Below, one piece after another: positions 35,415 to 43,966 of a DNA stretch of 64,000 bases. The position numbers and the translations under genes were made by a program. Below the pieces are notes generated by a model. The model was not told the origin of the DNA, ran no database searches, and saw only the letters and a list, made by a program, of their open reading frames with translations. This stretch comes from Galactobacter sp052108535 (GTDB lineage: Bacteria; Actinomycetota; Actinomycetes; Actinomycetales; Micrococcaceae): assembly GCA_052108535.1 (NCBI GenBank), contig JBQDZM010000006.1, forward strand, positions 1-64,000, in the 5' to 3' direction. Position 1 is the stretch's first letter; each line of letters opens with the position of its first letter.

Positions 35415-36013
35415 CCCTATTACTGGTGGACGACCAGGCGATGGTGCGCGGCGCCATGGGAGCCCTGCTAGACCTCGAGGAGGATCTCACCGTCGTGGGG
35501 CAGGCGGCCAGCGGCGAGGAGGCCGTCACGGTGGCCAACGAACTGCGTCCGGACGTGTGCCTCATGGACATCCAGCTACCCGGTATCGACGGCATTGAGG
35601 CCACAGCAGAGGTGCTCAAGGTCAGCCCCGACACCAAGATCCTCATCGTCACCACGTTCGCCCGGCCGGGGTACCTGCGCTCGGCACTAGAGGCCGGTGC
35701 GAGCGGTTTCGTAGTCAAGGATGCCCCGGCGGAGGCGCTCGCCGACGCCGTACGGAGGGTGAACGCCGGGTTGAGGGTCGTGGACCCAGCGTTGGCGGAG
35801 GCCTCCCTGTTCGACGGTGCCAACCCCCTCACCGAGCGGGAGATCGAGGTGTTGAGGCTGGCCCTGGACGGACGCACGGTCGCCGCGATCGCCACGGAGG
35901 TCTTCCTCTCGGCCGGCACGGTGCGCAACCACCTCTCCTCGGCGATCGGGAAGACCGGGACCGGCAACCGAGCGCAGGCGGCCCGGACCGCGCGGGAGAA
36001 GGGCTGGATCTGA
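35408..36013 (+). CDS. Response regulator, NarL/LuxR family
   Basis: The 201-residue protein has a receiver domain with VTLLLVDDQAMVRGAMG (acidic pair), phospho-acceptor Asp in VCLMDIQLPGIDG and VVKDAPAEALADAV (conserved Lys). A LuxR-type helix-turn-helix (LTEREIEVLRLALDGRTVAA followed by GTVRNHLSSAIGKTG) ends the protein. The start at 35408 overlaps the kinase stop. It is predicted to regulate the upstream exporter operon. Confidence 0.92.
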   Translation: MVTLLLVDDQAMVRGAMGALLDLEEDLTVVGQAASGEEAVTVANELRPDVCLMDIQLPGIDGIEATAEVLKVSPDTKILIVTTFARPGYLRSALEAGASGFVVKDAPAEALADAVRRVNAGLRVVDPALAEASLFDGANPLTEREIEVLRLALDGRTVAAIATEVFLSAGTVRNHLSSAIGKTGTGNRAQAARTAREKGWI

Positions 36014-36084
36014 GCAGATGGCCGTTGCAGTCGCGCGGGGTAGCTGCCACGGCTGAGAGGCCGTACCGCTTATGATCGGGAATC

Positions 36085-36831
36085 ATGTGGGCTGTAGCAA
36101 TCACCGGGGCGGCAGTCATGGTCGGCACCATCCTGCAGCGGATCTCGGGTGCGGGAGTGGGACTGGTCGTGGCACCGGTGCTGTCCCTGCTGATCGGCCC
36201 GGCCCACGGTGTCCTCGTCACCAATGCCGTCACCACGGTTTCGGGCGGAACACTCACCATCCAGGCCAGGAAGAACGTGGACTGGAAACGGTATGCAGTG
36301 ATCGTCTCCTGCGCCATGATCGGTCTTATTCCGGGCGCGTACCTGGTGGCCAGCCTGCCCTCGGCATGGTTGCAGATCGTGGTGGGCGGTGTGGTCCTCT
36401 TGGGCTTGGCAGCGACCGTGTTCCTGCGCAGCGTCCCGCCAGCACCGCGAACTCCCATGAACGTGGTGACCGGGATCTTCGGTGGCCTGTTCAACGTCAC
36501 CGCCGGCGTCGCGGCAGCGGCCATGGTGGTCAATGCTCGCTTCACCCGTTGGGCGCAGGTCTCCTATGCGGCCACCATGCAGCCCGTCTTTGCGACCCTG
36601 GGCCTGTGTTCCGTCGTCGCGAAACTCCTGACCGGGGTCGGCGGAAGCGAGGGCGCCTGGCCCAGCCCTTGGCTCGGCGCGGCAGCGATCGTGGCTGTGT
36701 TCGTAGGCGCTTGGGCGGGTGGCAGGCTGGCGTCTCGGGTGAAGACATCCACCGCGAAGACGCTCGCCTTCGGTCTGGCCGCACTCGGTGCCGTGGCCGC
36801 AGTGGCCCGGGGTGTCCTCGACCTCGTTTGA
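36085..36831 (+). CDS. TauE/SafE family sulfite/organosulfur exporter
   Basis: The 248-residue protein has about seven hydrophobic helices and two similar halves. The N-terminal GTILQRISGAGVGLVVAPVL is followed by LLIGPAHGVLVTNAV, and the second half has GIFGGLFNVTAGVAAAAMVV, as in the TauE/SafE family. Substrates include sulfite, sulfoacetate and other organic anions. Downstream lies an importer/monooxygenase operon that may handle organosulfur compounds, though a hairpin separates the two units. Confidence 0.85.
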   Translation: MWAVAITGAAVMVGTILQRISGAGVGLVVAPVLSLLIGPAHGVLVTNAVTTVSGGTLTIQARKNVDWKRYAVIVSCAMIGLIPGAYLVASLPSAWLQIVVGGVVLLGLAATVFLRSVPPAPRTPMNVVTGIFGGLFNVTAGVAAAAMVVNARFTRWAQVSYAATMQPVFATLGLCSVVAKLLTGVGGSEGAWPSPWLGAAAIVAVFVGAWAGGRLASRVKTSTAKTLAFGLAALGAVAAVARGVLDLV

Positions 36832-36874
36832 GCCGGCCCGGGGGCAAAGTCTCACGAACGGGCCCGGAGCCGGC
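36832..36874. terminator. Hairpin directly after the TauE/SafE gene
   Basis: GCCGGC (36832-36837) followed by CCGGG can pair with CCCGG and GCCGGC (36869-36874), giving an about 11-bp stem with a one-base bulge. It begins at the base after the stop codon and is followed by a short T-containing tract, fitting a terminator. Confidence 0.5.
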
Positions 36875-36924
36875 AACAAGTCTTTGGATGACGCAGTAGG
36901 AGGGCCCAGGGGACCTGCCCGCCG

Positions 36925-36957
36925 CGTCACGACAAGTCACATACGTCTTGAGTGACG
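36925..36957. promoter_or_regulatory. Imperfect hairpin upstream of the peptide-class ABC operon
   Basis: CGTCAC (36925-36930) pairs with GTGACG (36952-36957), and CAAG with CTTG inside it, with a small asymmetric internal loop. A further small hairpin GCCCG-ggaa-CGGGC lies at 37014-37027, close to the ribosome site AAGGA (37044-37048). These could be an operator or leader RNA structure; no known riboswitch class was recognised. Confidence 0.35.
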
Positions 36958-37058
36958 TCGTGTTCCACGACCACTCGCCAGGGGCGCGCCGGAAAAGGTT
37001 CAGTAGGTGCACCGCCCGGGAACGGGCACACAACTGAACTCACAAGGACTTTTCCTTC

Positions 37059-38732
37059 ATGACACGCCTACGGCACTACGCAGCCGCGGCCCAGGCGAGA
37101 AACAAGGTGAGGCGCGGATCCACGATCGCGCTCGCTGCTCTCGCGTTGACGTCCGCGACCACCCTCACCTCCTGCGGTGATCCCGCATCCGACGCCGGCA
37201 CCGATCCGGCCGATCGCACCATCACCTACGCGCACCAGCAAGAACCCATGTGCGTGTTCGGCGGCTGGATTGAGCAGGCCTATCTCTCCTACCAGGTGCT
37301 TGACCAGCTCACGGCCCTGGACGAGGACAAGAACGCCGTCCCGTGGTTGGCCACCAGCTGGGAGTCGTCCGAGGACGGCCTGACGTGGACCCTGAAGCTC
37401 AAGGACGGTGTGAAGTTCACCGACGGAACGGCCGTGGACGCCCAGGCCGTTGCGGACAACTTCGACTACTGGATTAAGGACAGCGGCAACTCCACCGCAG
37501 CGGCGTGGATCGGCAGCCAGTACGAGTCGGCGCAGGCGGAGGACGAGCACACCGTCCGGATCAACCTCAAGAGCCCGTACCCGAGGCTCCCGGAGACGTT
37601 GGCTCAGGGCTACTTTGGTATCCAGTCGGCACACGCGTTGAAGAACCGCACACAGCAGCAGAATTGCGAGCAGCCCATCGGATCTGGCGCGTTCACGGTG
37701 GATCACTGGAACCGTGGGCAGAATATTGTGCTCAAACGCAACGAGAACTACACGTCATGGCCGGCTAACGCCAAACATCAGGGGCCCGCCAAGGTCGCGG
37801 CCGTGAACTGGAAGTTCGTGCCTGATGCCACCACCCGGTCGTCGGCCCTGAAGGCTGGGGAAGTCGATGCGATTTACGACGTGCCCTCGATCGACTGGCA
37901 GGACCTCGGCGAGGCCGGCTTCCAACGCCTGAAGTACGTTACGGGCGGCCGCCCGCAGCAGCTGACGTTCAACACCAAGCAGGGCATTTTCACCGACCAG
38001 AACGTTCGTCAGGCCTTCGCCTACAGCCTGGACCGGGAACCCCTGGTGGAAGCGGTGGGTCGCGGCGTGATCCCGGCGGAGGGCAACGGCTCTGTCTCCC
38101 AGTCCTCACCGGGCTATTCGGAGAAGGCCGCGGACCGCTACCCCTTCGACCTGGACAAGGCCAACGAGCTCCTCGACGAGGCCGGGTGGACCGAACGTGA
38201 CGAGGAGGGCTACCGGACCAAGGACGGCAAGGTCCTCGAGGTGAAACTGCCCTATGGTGCCGGGACCATTCTCAACGCGGAGGGCGGGGAGATCCTGCAG
38301 GGTGTGGCCCAGCAGGTGAAGAAGTCCGGTTTCAAGGTGGACCTGAACCCGGTGCCGCCTGCGCAGTGGTGGGGCGGCTCCTACGGAACCCCAGACAAGC
38401 GCGACATCTACCCCGGGTACTGGACCGCCATCGGCGCCGGCATCCTCTGGATCAACTGGGCTCCAGAGGACCAACACCCCTACGTCGACAACTCCGCGTT
38501 CTATGAGGACAAGTTGCTGGCCAAGATCATCTCGGACGCCAATGCCGAGGCCGATGAGGACCAGCAGAACGCCCTATACCGACAAGCCCAGGACTACATC
38601 GCCGACCGCGCTCTTGCGGTGGGTCTCTACGACCGTCTGAGCACGCTCGCGGTCTCCACGAACCTCCACGACGTGTGGCAGGAGAATGCACAAGGGGGGC
38701 CGGTCTTCCATGACGCTCATTTCGAAAACTGA
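37059..38732 (+). CDS. Peptide/nickel-class ABC transporter substrate-binding lipoprotein
   Basis: The 557-residue SBP family 5 protein has a lipoprotein signal with lipobox Cys in LTSCGD (about residue 39). The mature protein contains WLATSWESSEDGLTWTLKLK and DGVKFTDGTAVDAQAVADNF, typical of DppA/OppA. This class binds peptides, nickel chelates, glutathione and other small molecules. It is the first gene of a five-gene operon: SBP, two permeases, dual ATPase, flavin monooxygenase. Its 3' end overlaps the first permease gene. Confidence 0.93.
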   Translation: MTRLRHYAAAAQARNKVRRGSTIALAALALTSATTLTSCGDPASDAGTDPADRTITYAHQQEPMCVFGGWIEQAYLSYQVLDQLTALDEDKNAVPWLATSWESSEDGLTWTLKLKDGVKFTDGTAVDAQAVADNFDYWIKDSGNSTAAAWIGSQYESAQAEDEHTVRINLKSPYPRLPETLAQGYFGIQSAHALKNRTQQQNCEQPIGSGAFTVDHWNRGQNIVLKRNENYTSWPANAKHQGPAKVAAVNWKFVPDATTRSSALKAGEVDAIYDVPSIDWQDLGEAGFQRLKYVTGGRPQQLTFNTKQGIFTDQNVRQAFAYSLDREPLVEAVGRGVIPAEGNGSVSQSSPGYSEKAADRYPFDLDKANELLDEAGWTERDEEGYRTKDGKVLEVKLPYGAGTILNAEGGEILQGVAQQVKKSGFKVDLNPVPPAQWWGGSYGTPDKRDIYPGYWTAIGAGILWINWAPEDQHPYVDNSAFYEDKLLAKIISDANAEADEDQQNALYRQAQDYIADRALAVGLYDRLSTLAVSTNLHDVWQENAQGGPVFHDAHFEN

Positions 38733-39747
38733 GACGGCCGCGCAGGACGCGGATCACCGAGTGCCCGACGCCGTGTCGTCGGCTCCCACACGCGACGGCG
38801 CCGCGCGCCGTGTGGTCGTCAAGGTGGCGTTGCGCATCGGTGGTGCGCTGGTGACGCTGTGGGGCGCTGCCACGGTCGCGTTCCTGGCGCAGTTGGCGCT
38901 GCCGGGGAACAAGGCGCAGGCCATCTTCAACATCCGGGCCGGGCACGCCACGGAACGCAGCCCGGAGGAACTGGCTCCGGTGGTCTCCATGTTTGGGCTG
39001 GACCACCCTGTGCTGTTGCAGTACTTCAGCTACCTCCGCGGACTGTTGCGCGGGGACCTTGGGCTGTCCTATCAGCAGTTCCGGCCCGTCACCGCCGTCA
39101 TCGGGGAACAACTTCCCGCCACGTTGACGCTGACCCTGACCGCGATCCTGCTGGCGTGGGTGCTCATGGTCGCGTGGACGCTGCTGACGGCCGGGCGCAG
39201 CAAGCCCGTACGGGTCTTTGGTGAGCTCGCCGACGCCTTCACGGCCTCGTTGCCTCACTACTGGCTCGGCATCATCCTGCTGTTGATCTTCGCGTCCGGG
39301 CTGGGCTGGTTCCCGGTGATCTCCGGATCCTCCCCGGAGGGCATCGTCCTGCCAGCCCTGACGCTCGCGATCCCGTTGGCCGGGTTCATGTCCCAGTCCA
39401 TGCGCACCGAGTTCGAGGATCAGCTGCGCCAGCCCTTCGTCACCACGGCACGGACCCGGGGCATGCGGGACACCGCGATCCGCGTGCGTCACGTATTGCG
39501 GCATTCCCTCATCCCGCCGGTGACCCTGTCCGGGTGGGCGTTGGGCGCCACCATCTCCGGCGCCGTAGTCGTGGAGACCGTGTACTCCCGAGGCGGGGTC
39601 GGTTCCGCGCTGGTCCAGGCGGTGAACTCCCAGGACCTGCCCATCGTCACCGGCGTGGTGGTCCTGATCGCCGCCCTCTACGTCATCGCCAACTTGGTGG
39701 TTGACGTGCTCTACGTGATCATCGACCCGCGATTGAAGGCATCATGA
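38710..39747 (+). CDS. ABC transporter permease, DppB-like
   Basis: The 345-residue permease starts at ATG 38710, inside the 3' end of the SBP gene, with AGGGGGG about 10 bases upstream as ribosome site. Six membrane helices are expected. GLLRGDLGLSYQQFRPVTAV and the EAA-loop sequence TTARTRGMRDTAIRVRHVLR, followed by HSLIPPVTL, are typical of DppB/OppB. The N-terminal 40 residues are polar and longer than usual. The stop overlaps the next permease start (ATGA). Confidence 0.92.
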   Translation: MTLISKTETAAQDADHRVPDAVSSAPTRDGAARRVVVKVALRIGGALVTLWGAATVAFLAQLALPGNKAQAIFNIRAGHATERSPEELAPVVSMFGLDHPVLLQYFSYLRGLLRGDLGLSYQQFRPVTAVIGEQLPATLTLTLTAILLAWVLMVAWTLLTAGRSKPVRVFGELADAFTASLPHYWLGIILLLIFASGLGWFPVISGSSPEGIVLPALTLAIPLAGFMSQSMRTEFEDQLRQPFVTTARTRGMRDTAIRVRHVLRHSLIPPVTLSGWALGATISGAVVVETVYSRGGVGSALVQAVNSQDLPIVTGVVVLIAALYVIANLVVDVLYVIIDPRLKAS

Positions 39748-40619
39748 CTACCCAAACGCTGCCCTCCCGGACAGAACCCCTCCGCCGGCTCCGTCGTTTC
39801 CCCTGGGGGAGCGTCGTCGCGGGGACCGCGGCTCTGGCGTTCGTTGTCGCCGCGCTGGCACCATCGCTGCTGGCCCCCGGCGACCCGTACGTCCTGAACC
39901 TCGATGATTCGCTGCTTGCCCCGAACTGGGCGCACCCGTTCGGCACCGACGTCCAGGGACGTGACCTCTATACCCGCGTGGTGCATGGGGCCGGACTGTC
40001 GCTCTGGATCGGGGTCGGCGCCACCGTGGTGTCCATGGTGACCGCCGTGATCCTGGGGTCCTTGGCCGCCCTCGCCCAACGCATCCCGCACGTGGGCCGT
40101 GGCGTGGGTGCCCTGGTGAACCGCATCATCGAGATCCAGTTCGCCTTCCCGACGCTGCTGCTGGCGCTCCTGCTCGTGGCCATCACCGGACCGTCGGCCA
40201 CCGCACAGGTCTTCGCGGTCGCCATCGGTACCGCACCCGGCTATGCCCGCATGATCCGCGCCCAGATCCTCAAGGCCATGAACTCCGGCTACGTGGAGGC
40301 GGCAACGACGCTCGGCCATCCGTTCTCCCGGGTGCTGTTGCGCCACGTGCTCCCCAACGCACTACGCCCGTTCGTGGGCGTGATCGCCATGTGCATCGGC
40401 CAGTCCATCGTCTGGGCCTCCTCCCTGGCCTTCCTCGGCCTGGGCGTTGCCCCTCCCAACCCCGAATGGGGTGCGCTGCTGGACGCGGGCCGCCCATACG
40501 TGGTCCAAGCTCCGTGGCTCACCGTGATCCCCGGCCTAGTGATCGTGGCGCTCGCCGTCACCGCCACCGCGCTTGGCCGCAAGTTGCAGGACGTCCTAGA
40601 GAAGGAAGAGACCCGATGA
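39744..40619 (+). CDS. ABC transporter permease, DppC-like
   Basis: The 291-residue protein has six membrane helices. HPFGTDVQGRDLYTRVVHGA is the standard DppC/OppC N-terminal motif. The EAA loop is EAATTLGHPFSRVLLRHVLP followed by NALRP. It overlaps its neighbours at both ends by four bases, forming one translational unit with the other permease and the ATPase. Confidence 0.93.
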   Translation: MTTQTLPSRTEPLRRLRRFPWGSVVAGTAALAFVVAALAPSLLAPGDPYVLNLDDSLLAPNWAHPFGTDVQGRDLYTRVVHGAGLSLWIGVGATVVSMVTAVILGSLAALAQRIPHVGRGVGALVNRIIEIQFAFPTLLLALLLVAITGPSATAQVFAVAIGTAPGYARMIRAQILKAMNSGYVEAATTLGHPFSRVLLRHVLPNALRPFVGVIAMCIGQSIVWASSLAFLGLGVAPPNPEWGALLDAGRPYVVQAPWLTVIPGLVIVALAVTATALGRKLQDVLEKEETR

Positions 40620-42400
40620 CCGCCACACTCCAGACCCTTACCGTCGAGGCCAGACTCCACCCGGGCGAGGCGCCTGTAGACACGTCCTTGCTCCAGGTCT
40701 CCCATCTGGACGTCGGCTTCGCCAAGCATGGGGGAATCACCCCGGTTGTGCATAACGTCTCGTTGCGCGTTGAGCGCGGCCGGTGCCATGCGCTGGTGGG
40801 GGAGTCCGGCTCCGGTAAGTCGGTGACGGCCCGCACCTTGGTTGGACTCACGGGCGCGGGCTCGTCGGTTCGGGCCGACCGCCTCACGCTCGCGGGGAAG
40901 GCCGGGGAACAGGACCTGGCCTCGCTCGACCCGGCCGAGTGGCGGCGTGTGCGTGGAGGCCGGATCGGTTTCGTTCTCCAGGACGCGTTGCTCTCCTTGG
41001 ACCCACTGCGCCCGGTAGGTCGCGAGATCGACGAGGTGCTGCGTTTGCACACGGACCGCTCCGCGGATCAACGCCGCCGCCGCGTCATCGAACTGCTCAG
41101 CGATGTGGGGGTTCCGGAGCCGGAACTGAGGGCCGGGCAGCGCCCGGATCAGCTCTCAGGCGGACTCCGCCAGCGCGCCCTGATCGCCTCTGCTCTGGCC
41201 GGAGAGCCCGACCTGCTTGTGGCTGACGAGCCCACCACGGCCCTCGACGCCACGGTGCAGCGGCAGGTGCTCGGCCTGATTCACCAGGCCAAGGAGCGCG
41301 GTGTCGGCGTCCTGCTCATCAGTCACGACCTCTCGGTGGTGGGTGACCTCGCGGAGACCGTGTCCGTGATGAACCACGGTCGCATCGTTGAGGAGGGCCC
41401 CGCAGAGCAGATCCTCGGCGACCCTCAACACGCCTACACCAAGTCCTTGCTGGCCGCCGTCCCCGGCCCCCACACGCGGGGACGGCGACTGTCCGCGGTG
41501 CCGGACGGCGCCGTGCCCAACAGTGCGGCACCCGCTGGCGTGGTGCCAGACGGCGGGGAGCCGGCCACCGCCGTCGGGCATGAGAACGACGTCGTGTTGC
41601 AGGCCAGCGGCCTGCGCAAGGCCTTCCGTACCCCCTCCGGGCACCACCAGGCCGTGGATAAGGTGTCCTTCGAACTGCGGCGCGGACGCACGCTTGGCAT
41701 CGTCGGCGAATCCGGGTCGGGGAAGTCCACCACGGCCAGGATCGCGCTGGGACTCGAAGACCCCGATGCCGGGACGGTCCACCTGGACGGAGCCGCGTTC
41801 TCCGGCGTTCCGGAACGGCACCGCAGACGCCTTCGGCGCAAGATCGCGGTGGTGCAACAGGATCCGCTCTCCGCCTTTGACCCCCGTTGGACCACGGAGA
41901 AGATCCTGCTGGACGCCATCCGCTCACGCGTTCCGCGTGCGCAACGACAGCAGCGGGTCGCCAAGCTCCTTGACCTGGTCAGGCTCCCGGCCTCCGTGGC
42001 CGCCCGCCACCCGCTGACCCTCTCCGGAGGGCAACGCCAGCGCATCGCCATCGCCCGTGCACTGGCCTCCCGGCCAGAGGTCATCGTGCTGGACGAGGCG
42101 GTCTCCGCCCTCGATGTCTCCGTGCAGGCGCAAGTGCTTGACCTGCTCGTGGACCTGCGCGACCGCCTGGGCCTGAGCTACCTGTTCATCTCCCACGACT
42201 TGGGGGTGATCGCTCACCTCGCAGACGACGTGCTCGTCATGAAGGACGGACGCGTGGTGGAGCACGCGGACGTGGACACCATCTTCACCGACCCGGGTGA
42301 TCCCTACACCGCAGAACTCGTCTCCTCCACCCGACCGGACCGTCCCGCCGCAACAGACCCCGCATCCACACGCCTCGCCGCAGACAAGGATCTCTCATGA
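40616..42400 (+). CDS. Fused dual ABC ATPase (DppD-DppF type)
   Basis: The 594-residue protein has two complete nucleotide-binding domains. The first has Walker A GESGSGKSV and signature LSGGLRQRALIASALAGEPD; the second has GESGSGKSTTARIAL and LSGGQRQRIAIARALASRPE. Walker B sites are LLVADEPTTALD and VIVLDEAVSALD; the second has Ala-Val in place of the usual Pro-Thr/Ser after DE. A Pro/Ala/Gly-rich linker with short repeats (about residues 285-330) joins the halves. It powers the importer formed with the two preceding permeases. The frame is open upstream, but ATG 40616 overlaps the permease stop (ATGA). Confidence 0.92.
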   Translation: MTATLQTLTVEARLHPGEAPVDTSLLQVSHLDVGFAKHGGITPVVHNVSLRVERGRCHALVGESGSGKSVTARTLVGLTGAGSSVRADRLTLAGKAGEQDLASLDPAEWRRVRGGRIGFVLQDALLSLDPLRPVGREIDEVLRLHTDRSADQRRRRVIELLSDVGVPEPELRAGQRPDQLSGGLRQRALIASALAGEPDLLVADEPTTALDATVQRQVLGLIHQAKERGVGVLLISHDLSVVGDLAETVSVMNHGRIVEEGPAEQILGDPQHAYTKSLLAAVPGPHTRGRRLSAVPDGAVPNSAAPAGVVPDGGEPATAVGHENDVVLQASGLRKAFRTPSGHHQAVDKVSFELRRGRTLGIVGESGSGKSTTARIALGLEDPDAGTVHLDGAAFSGVPERHRRRLRRKIAVVQQDPLSAFDPRWTTEKILLDAIRSRVPRAQRQQRVAKLLDLVRLPASVAARHPLTLSGGQRQRIAIARALASRPEVIVLDEAVSALDVSVQAQVLDLLVDLRDRLGLSYLFISHDLGVIAHLADDVLVMKDGRVVEHADVDTIFTDPGDPYTAELVSSTRPDRPAATDPASTRLAADKDLS

Positions 42401-43758
42401 CCACGCCACTGCTCTTCAACGCCTTCGTGATGAACACGACCTCCCACATCCACCACGGCCAGTGGCGCCGACCGGACGCCGGACAGGTGGACTTCGAGGA
42501 CGTGGATACCTGGGTGAACCTGGCGCGCCTCCTGGAGGAGGCCAAATTCGACGGCATGTTCTTCGCCGACGTCACCGGACTCTACGGAGACGCCGACGCG
42601 CCGTTGGACACCTACGTCCGCGAGGGGTTGCAGATCCCCTCCAATGACCCCACCGTGCTGATCTCCGCGCTCGCGGTGAACACGCGTCACATCGGGCTGG
42701 CGGTGACCTCCAACGTGATGCAGTCCCACCCGTTCCAGTTCGCCCGCCAGATCTCCACCCTGGATCACATCACCCGCGGGCGGATCGCCTGGAACGTGGT
42801 CACCGGCATGCAGGACAACGGGGCCCGGAACTTTGGCCTCGACCGACTCGTGGAACACGACGCCCGCTACGACTGGGCCGAGGAATACATCGACGTCACC
42901 TACAAGCTGTGGGAGGGGTCGTGGGATGACGACGCCGTGCTGAAGGACCGCTCAGGTGCATACTCCGATGTGGACAGGGTCCACAAGATCCACCACCACT
43001 CCGAACGCTACGACGTGGAAGGCCCGCATCTGGTCTCCCCGACGCCGCAGCGCACCCCCGTCCTGTATCAGGCCGGTTCCTCCGGCGCCGGGCGGGCCTT
43101 CGCTGCCCGCAATGCGGAGGCCGTGTTCCTGATGGCGCCGAGTCCCGAGCTGGCGGCTGAACAGATCTCGGAGACCCGCGCGCAGGCGGAGTCGTATGGG
43201 CGCAAGGGTGAGGACATCAAGTTCTTCCAGGGCGTCAGCTTCATCATCGGAGACACGGAGGAGGAGGCGCTGGCGTTGAAGGAGGACTACCTTCGGTACG
43301 TCTCCTCGGAGGGCTACGCGGCACACACGGCTCTGGTGGACCCGGACGGGCGCGTCTATCCGCCGGAGACCCCCATCTCCCAGCTGCGGACCAACTCCGC
43401 ACGCGGTGAGGCTGAGTGGCTGGCCAAGGCCATCACCGACCGTGAACCCGTGATCGCCGACCTCATCAAACATCGTGCCACGCGCCAGACCCTGGTGGGC
43501 ACACCGGAGCAGATCGCGGACGGGCTGCAGGCTTGGCAGGACGCCGGGGTGGATGGCATCAACGTCATCAACTGGGTCATTCCCGGTTCCTTCCAGGAGT
43601 TCGCTGACAAGGTGCTGCCGGTGCTGCGGGAGCGTGGGCTGGCCAAGAGCGAGTACGAGGAGGGCACCCTGCGCAAGAAGCTCTTTGGCCACGACCGACT
43701 GCCGGCGTCCCACCCTGCGGCCAAGTACCGCGGTGCCTTCGCGCCGATCTCTGTGTGA
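42397..43758 (+). CDS. Flavin-dependent monooxygenase, NtaA/SnaA/DszA family
   Basis: The 453-residue luciferase-fold protein opens LLFNAFVMNTTSHIHHGQWR. Later come DITGLYG-like ADVTGLYGDADAPLDTYVRE, NVVTGMQDNGARNFG and LYQAGSSGAGRAFAARNAEA, all characteristic of NtaA/SnaA/DszA/EmoA enzymes. They use FMNH2 supplied by a separate reductase, not seen in this window. Known substrates include nitrilotriacetate, EDTA, dibenzothiophene sulfone and, for the Bacillus relative CmoJ, a succinylated cysteine. The ATGA overlap with the transporter ATPase gene links import and oxidation of the same substrate. Confidence 0.9.
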   Translation: MTTPLLFNAFVMNTTSHIHHGQWRRPDAGQVDFEDVDTWVNLARLLEEAKFDGMFFADVTGLYGDADAPLDTYVREGLQIPSNDPTVLISALAVNTRHIGLAVTSNVMQSHPFQFARQISTLDHITRGRIAWNVVTGMQDNGARNFGLDRLVEHDARYDWAEEYIDVTYKLWEGSWDDDAVLKDRSGAYSDVDRVHKIHHHSERYDVEGPHLVSPTPQRTPVLYQAGSSGAGRAFAARNAEAVFLMAPSPELAAEQISETRAQAESYGRKGEDIKFFQGVSFIIGDTEEEALALKEDYLRYVSSEGYAAHTALVDPDGRVYPPETPISQLRTNSARGEAEWLAKAITDREPVIADLIKHRATRQTLVGTPEQIADGLQAWQDAGVDGINVINWVIPGSFQEFADKVLPVLRERGLAKSEYEEGTLRKKLFGHDRLPASHPAAKYRGAFAPISV

Positions 43759-43919
43759 GGCGGGACCGGGCCGGCCAGGATCCACTGCGGATTCTGGTCT
43801 GCTTGGTCACAGCAGCGAACGGTGTACGGTGCGTGAGAACGTGAGGATTACAGGGGAGAGCACCATTCACGGTACTGCGGATGACCCTGAGCAGTTATGG
43901 ACACGTTCCAGTGAATGTG

Positions 43920-43938
43920 ATCGGATAGGCTGGCCTAA
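43920..43938 (+). promoter_or_regulatory. Candidate DtxR/IdeR iron box upstream of the siderophore importer
   Basis: ATCGGATAGGCTGGCCTAA matches 14 of 19 positions of the iron-box consensus, including the central TAGGCT and the right CCTAA half-site. It ends 28 bp before the ATG of the siderophore-binding lipoprotein gene, where a repressor would block the promoter or early transcription. Confidence 0.65.
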
Positions 43939-43966
43939 CTCCATCATGTAAAGGACATCCGCCATC

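Noticed and set aside
36860..36880. CCGGCAAC near the importer leader, reminiscent of SAM-type riboswitch cores
   Set aside because: No supporting P1 stem, kink-turn or other conserved segments were found; the bases belong to a terminator hairpin after the TauE/SafE gene.
38527..39504. 325-codon minus-strand frame opposite the DppB-like permease
   Set aside because: Arg/Gly/Gln-rich shadow; the permease frame has the EAA loop and correct overlaps.
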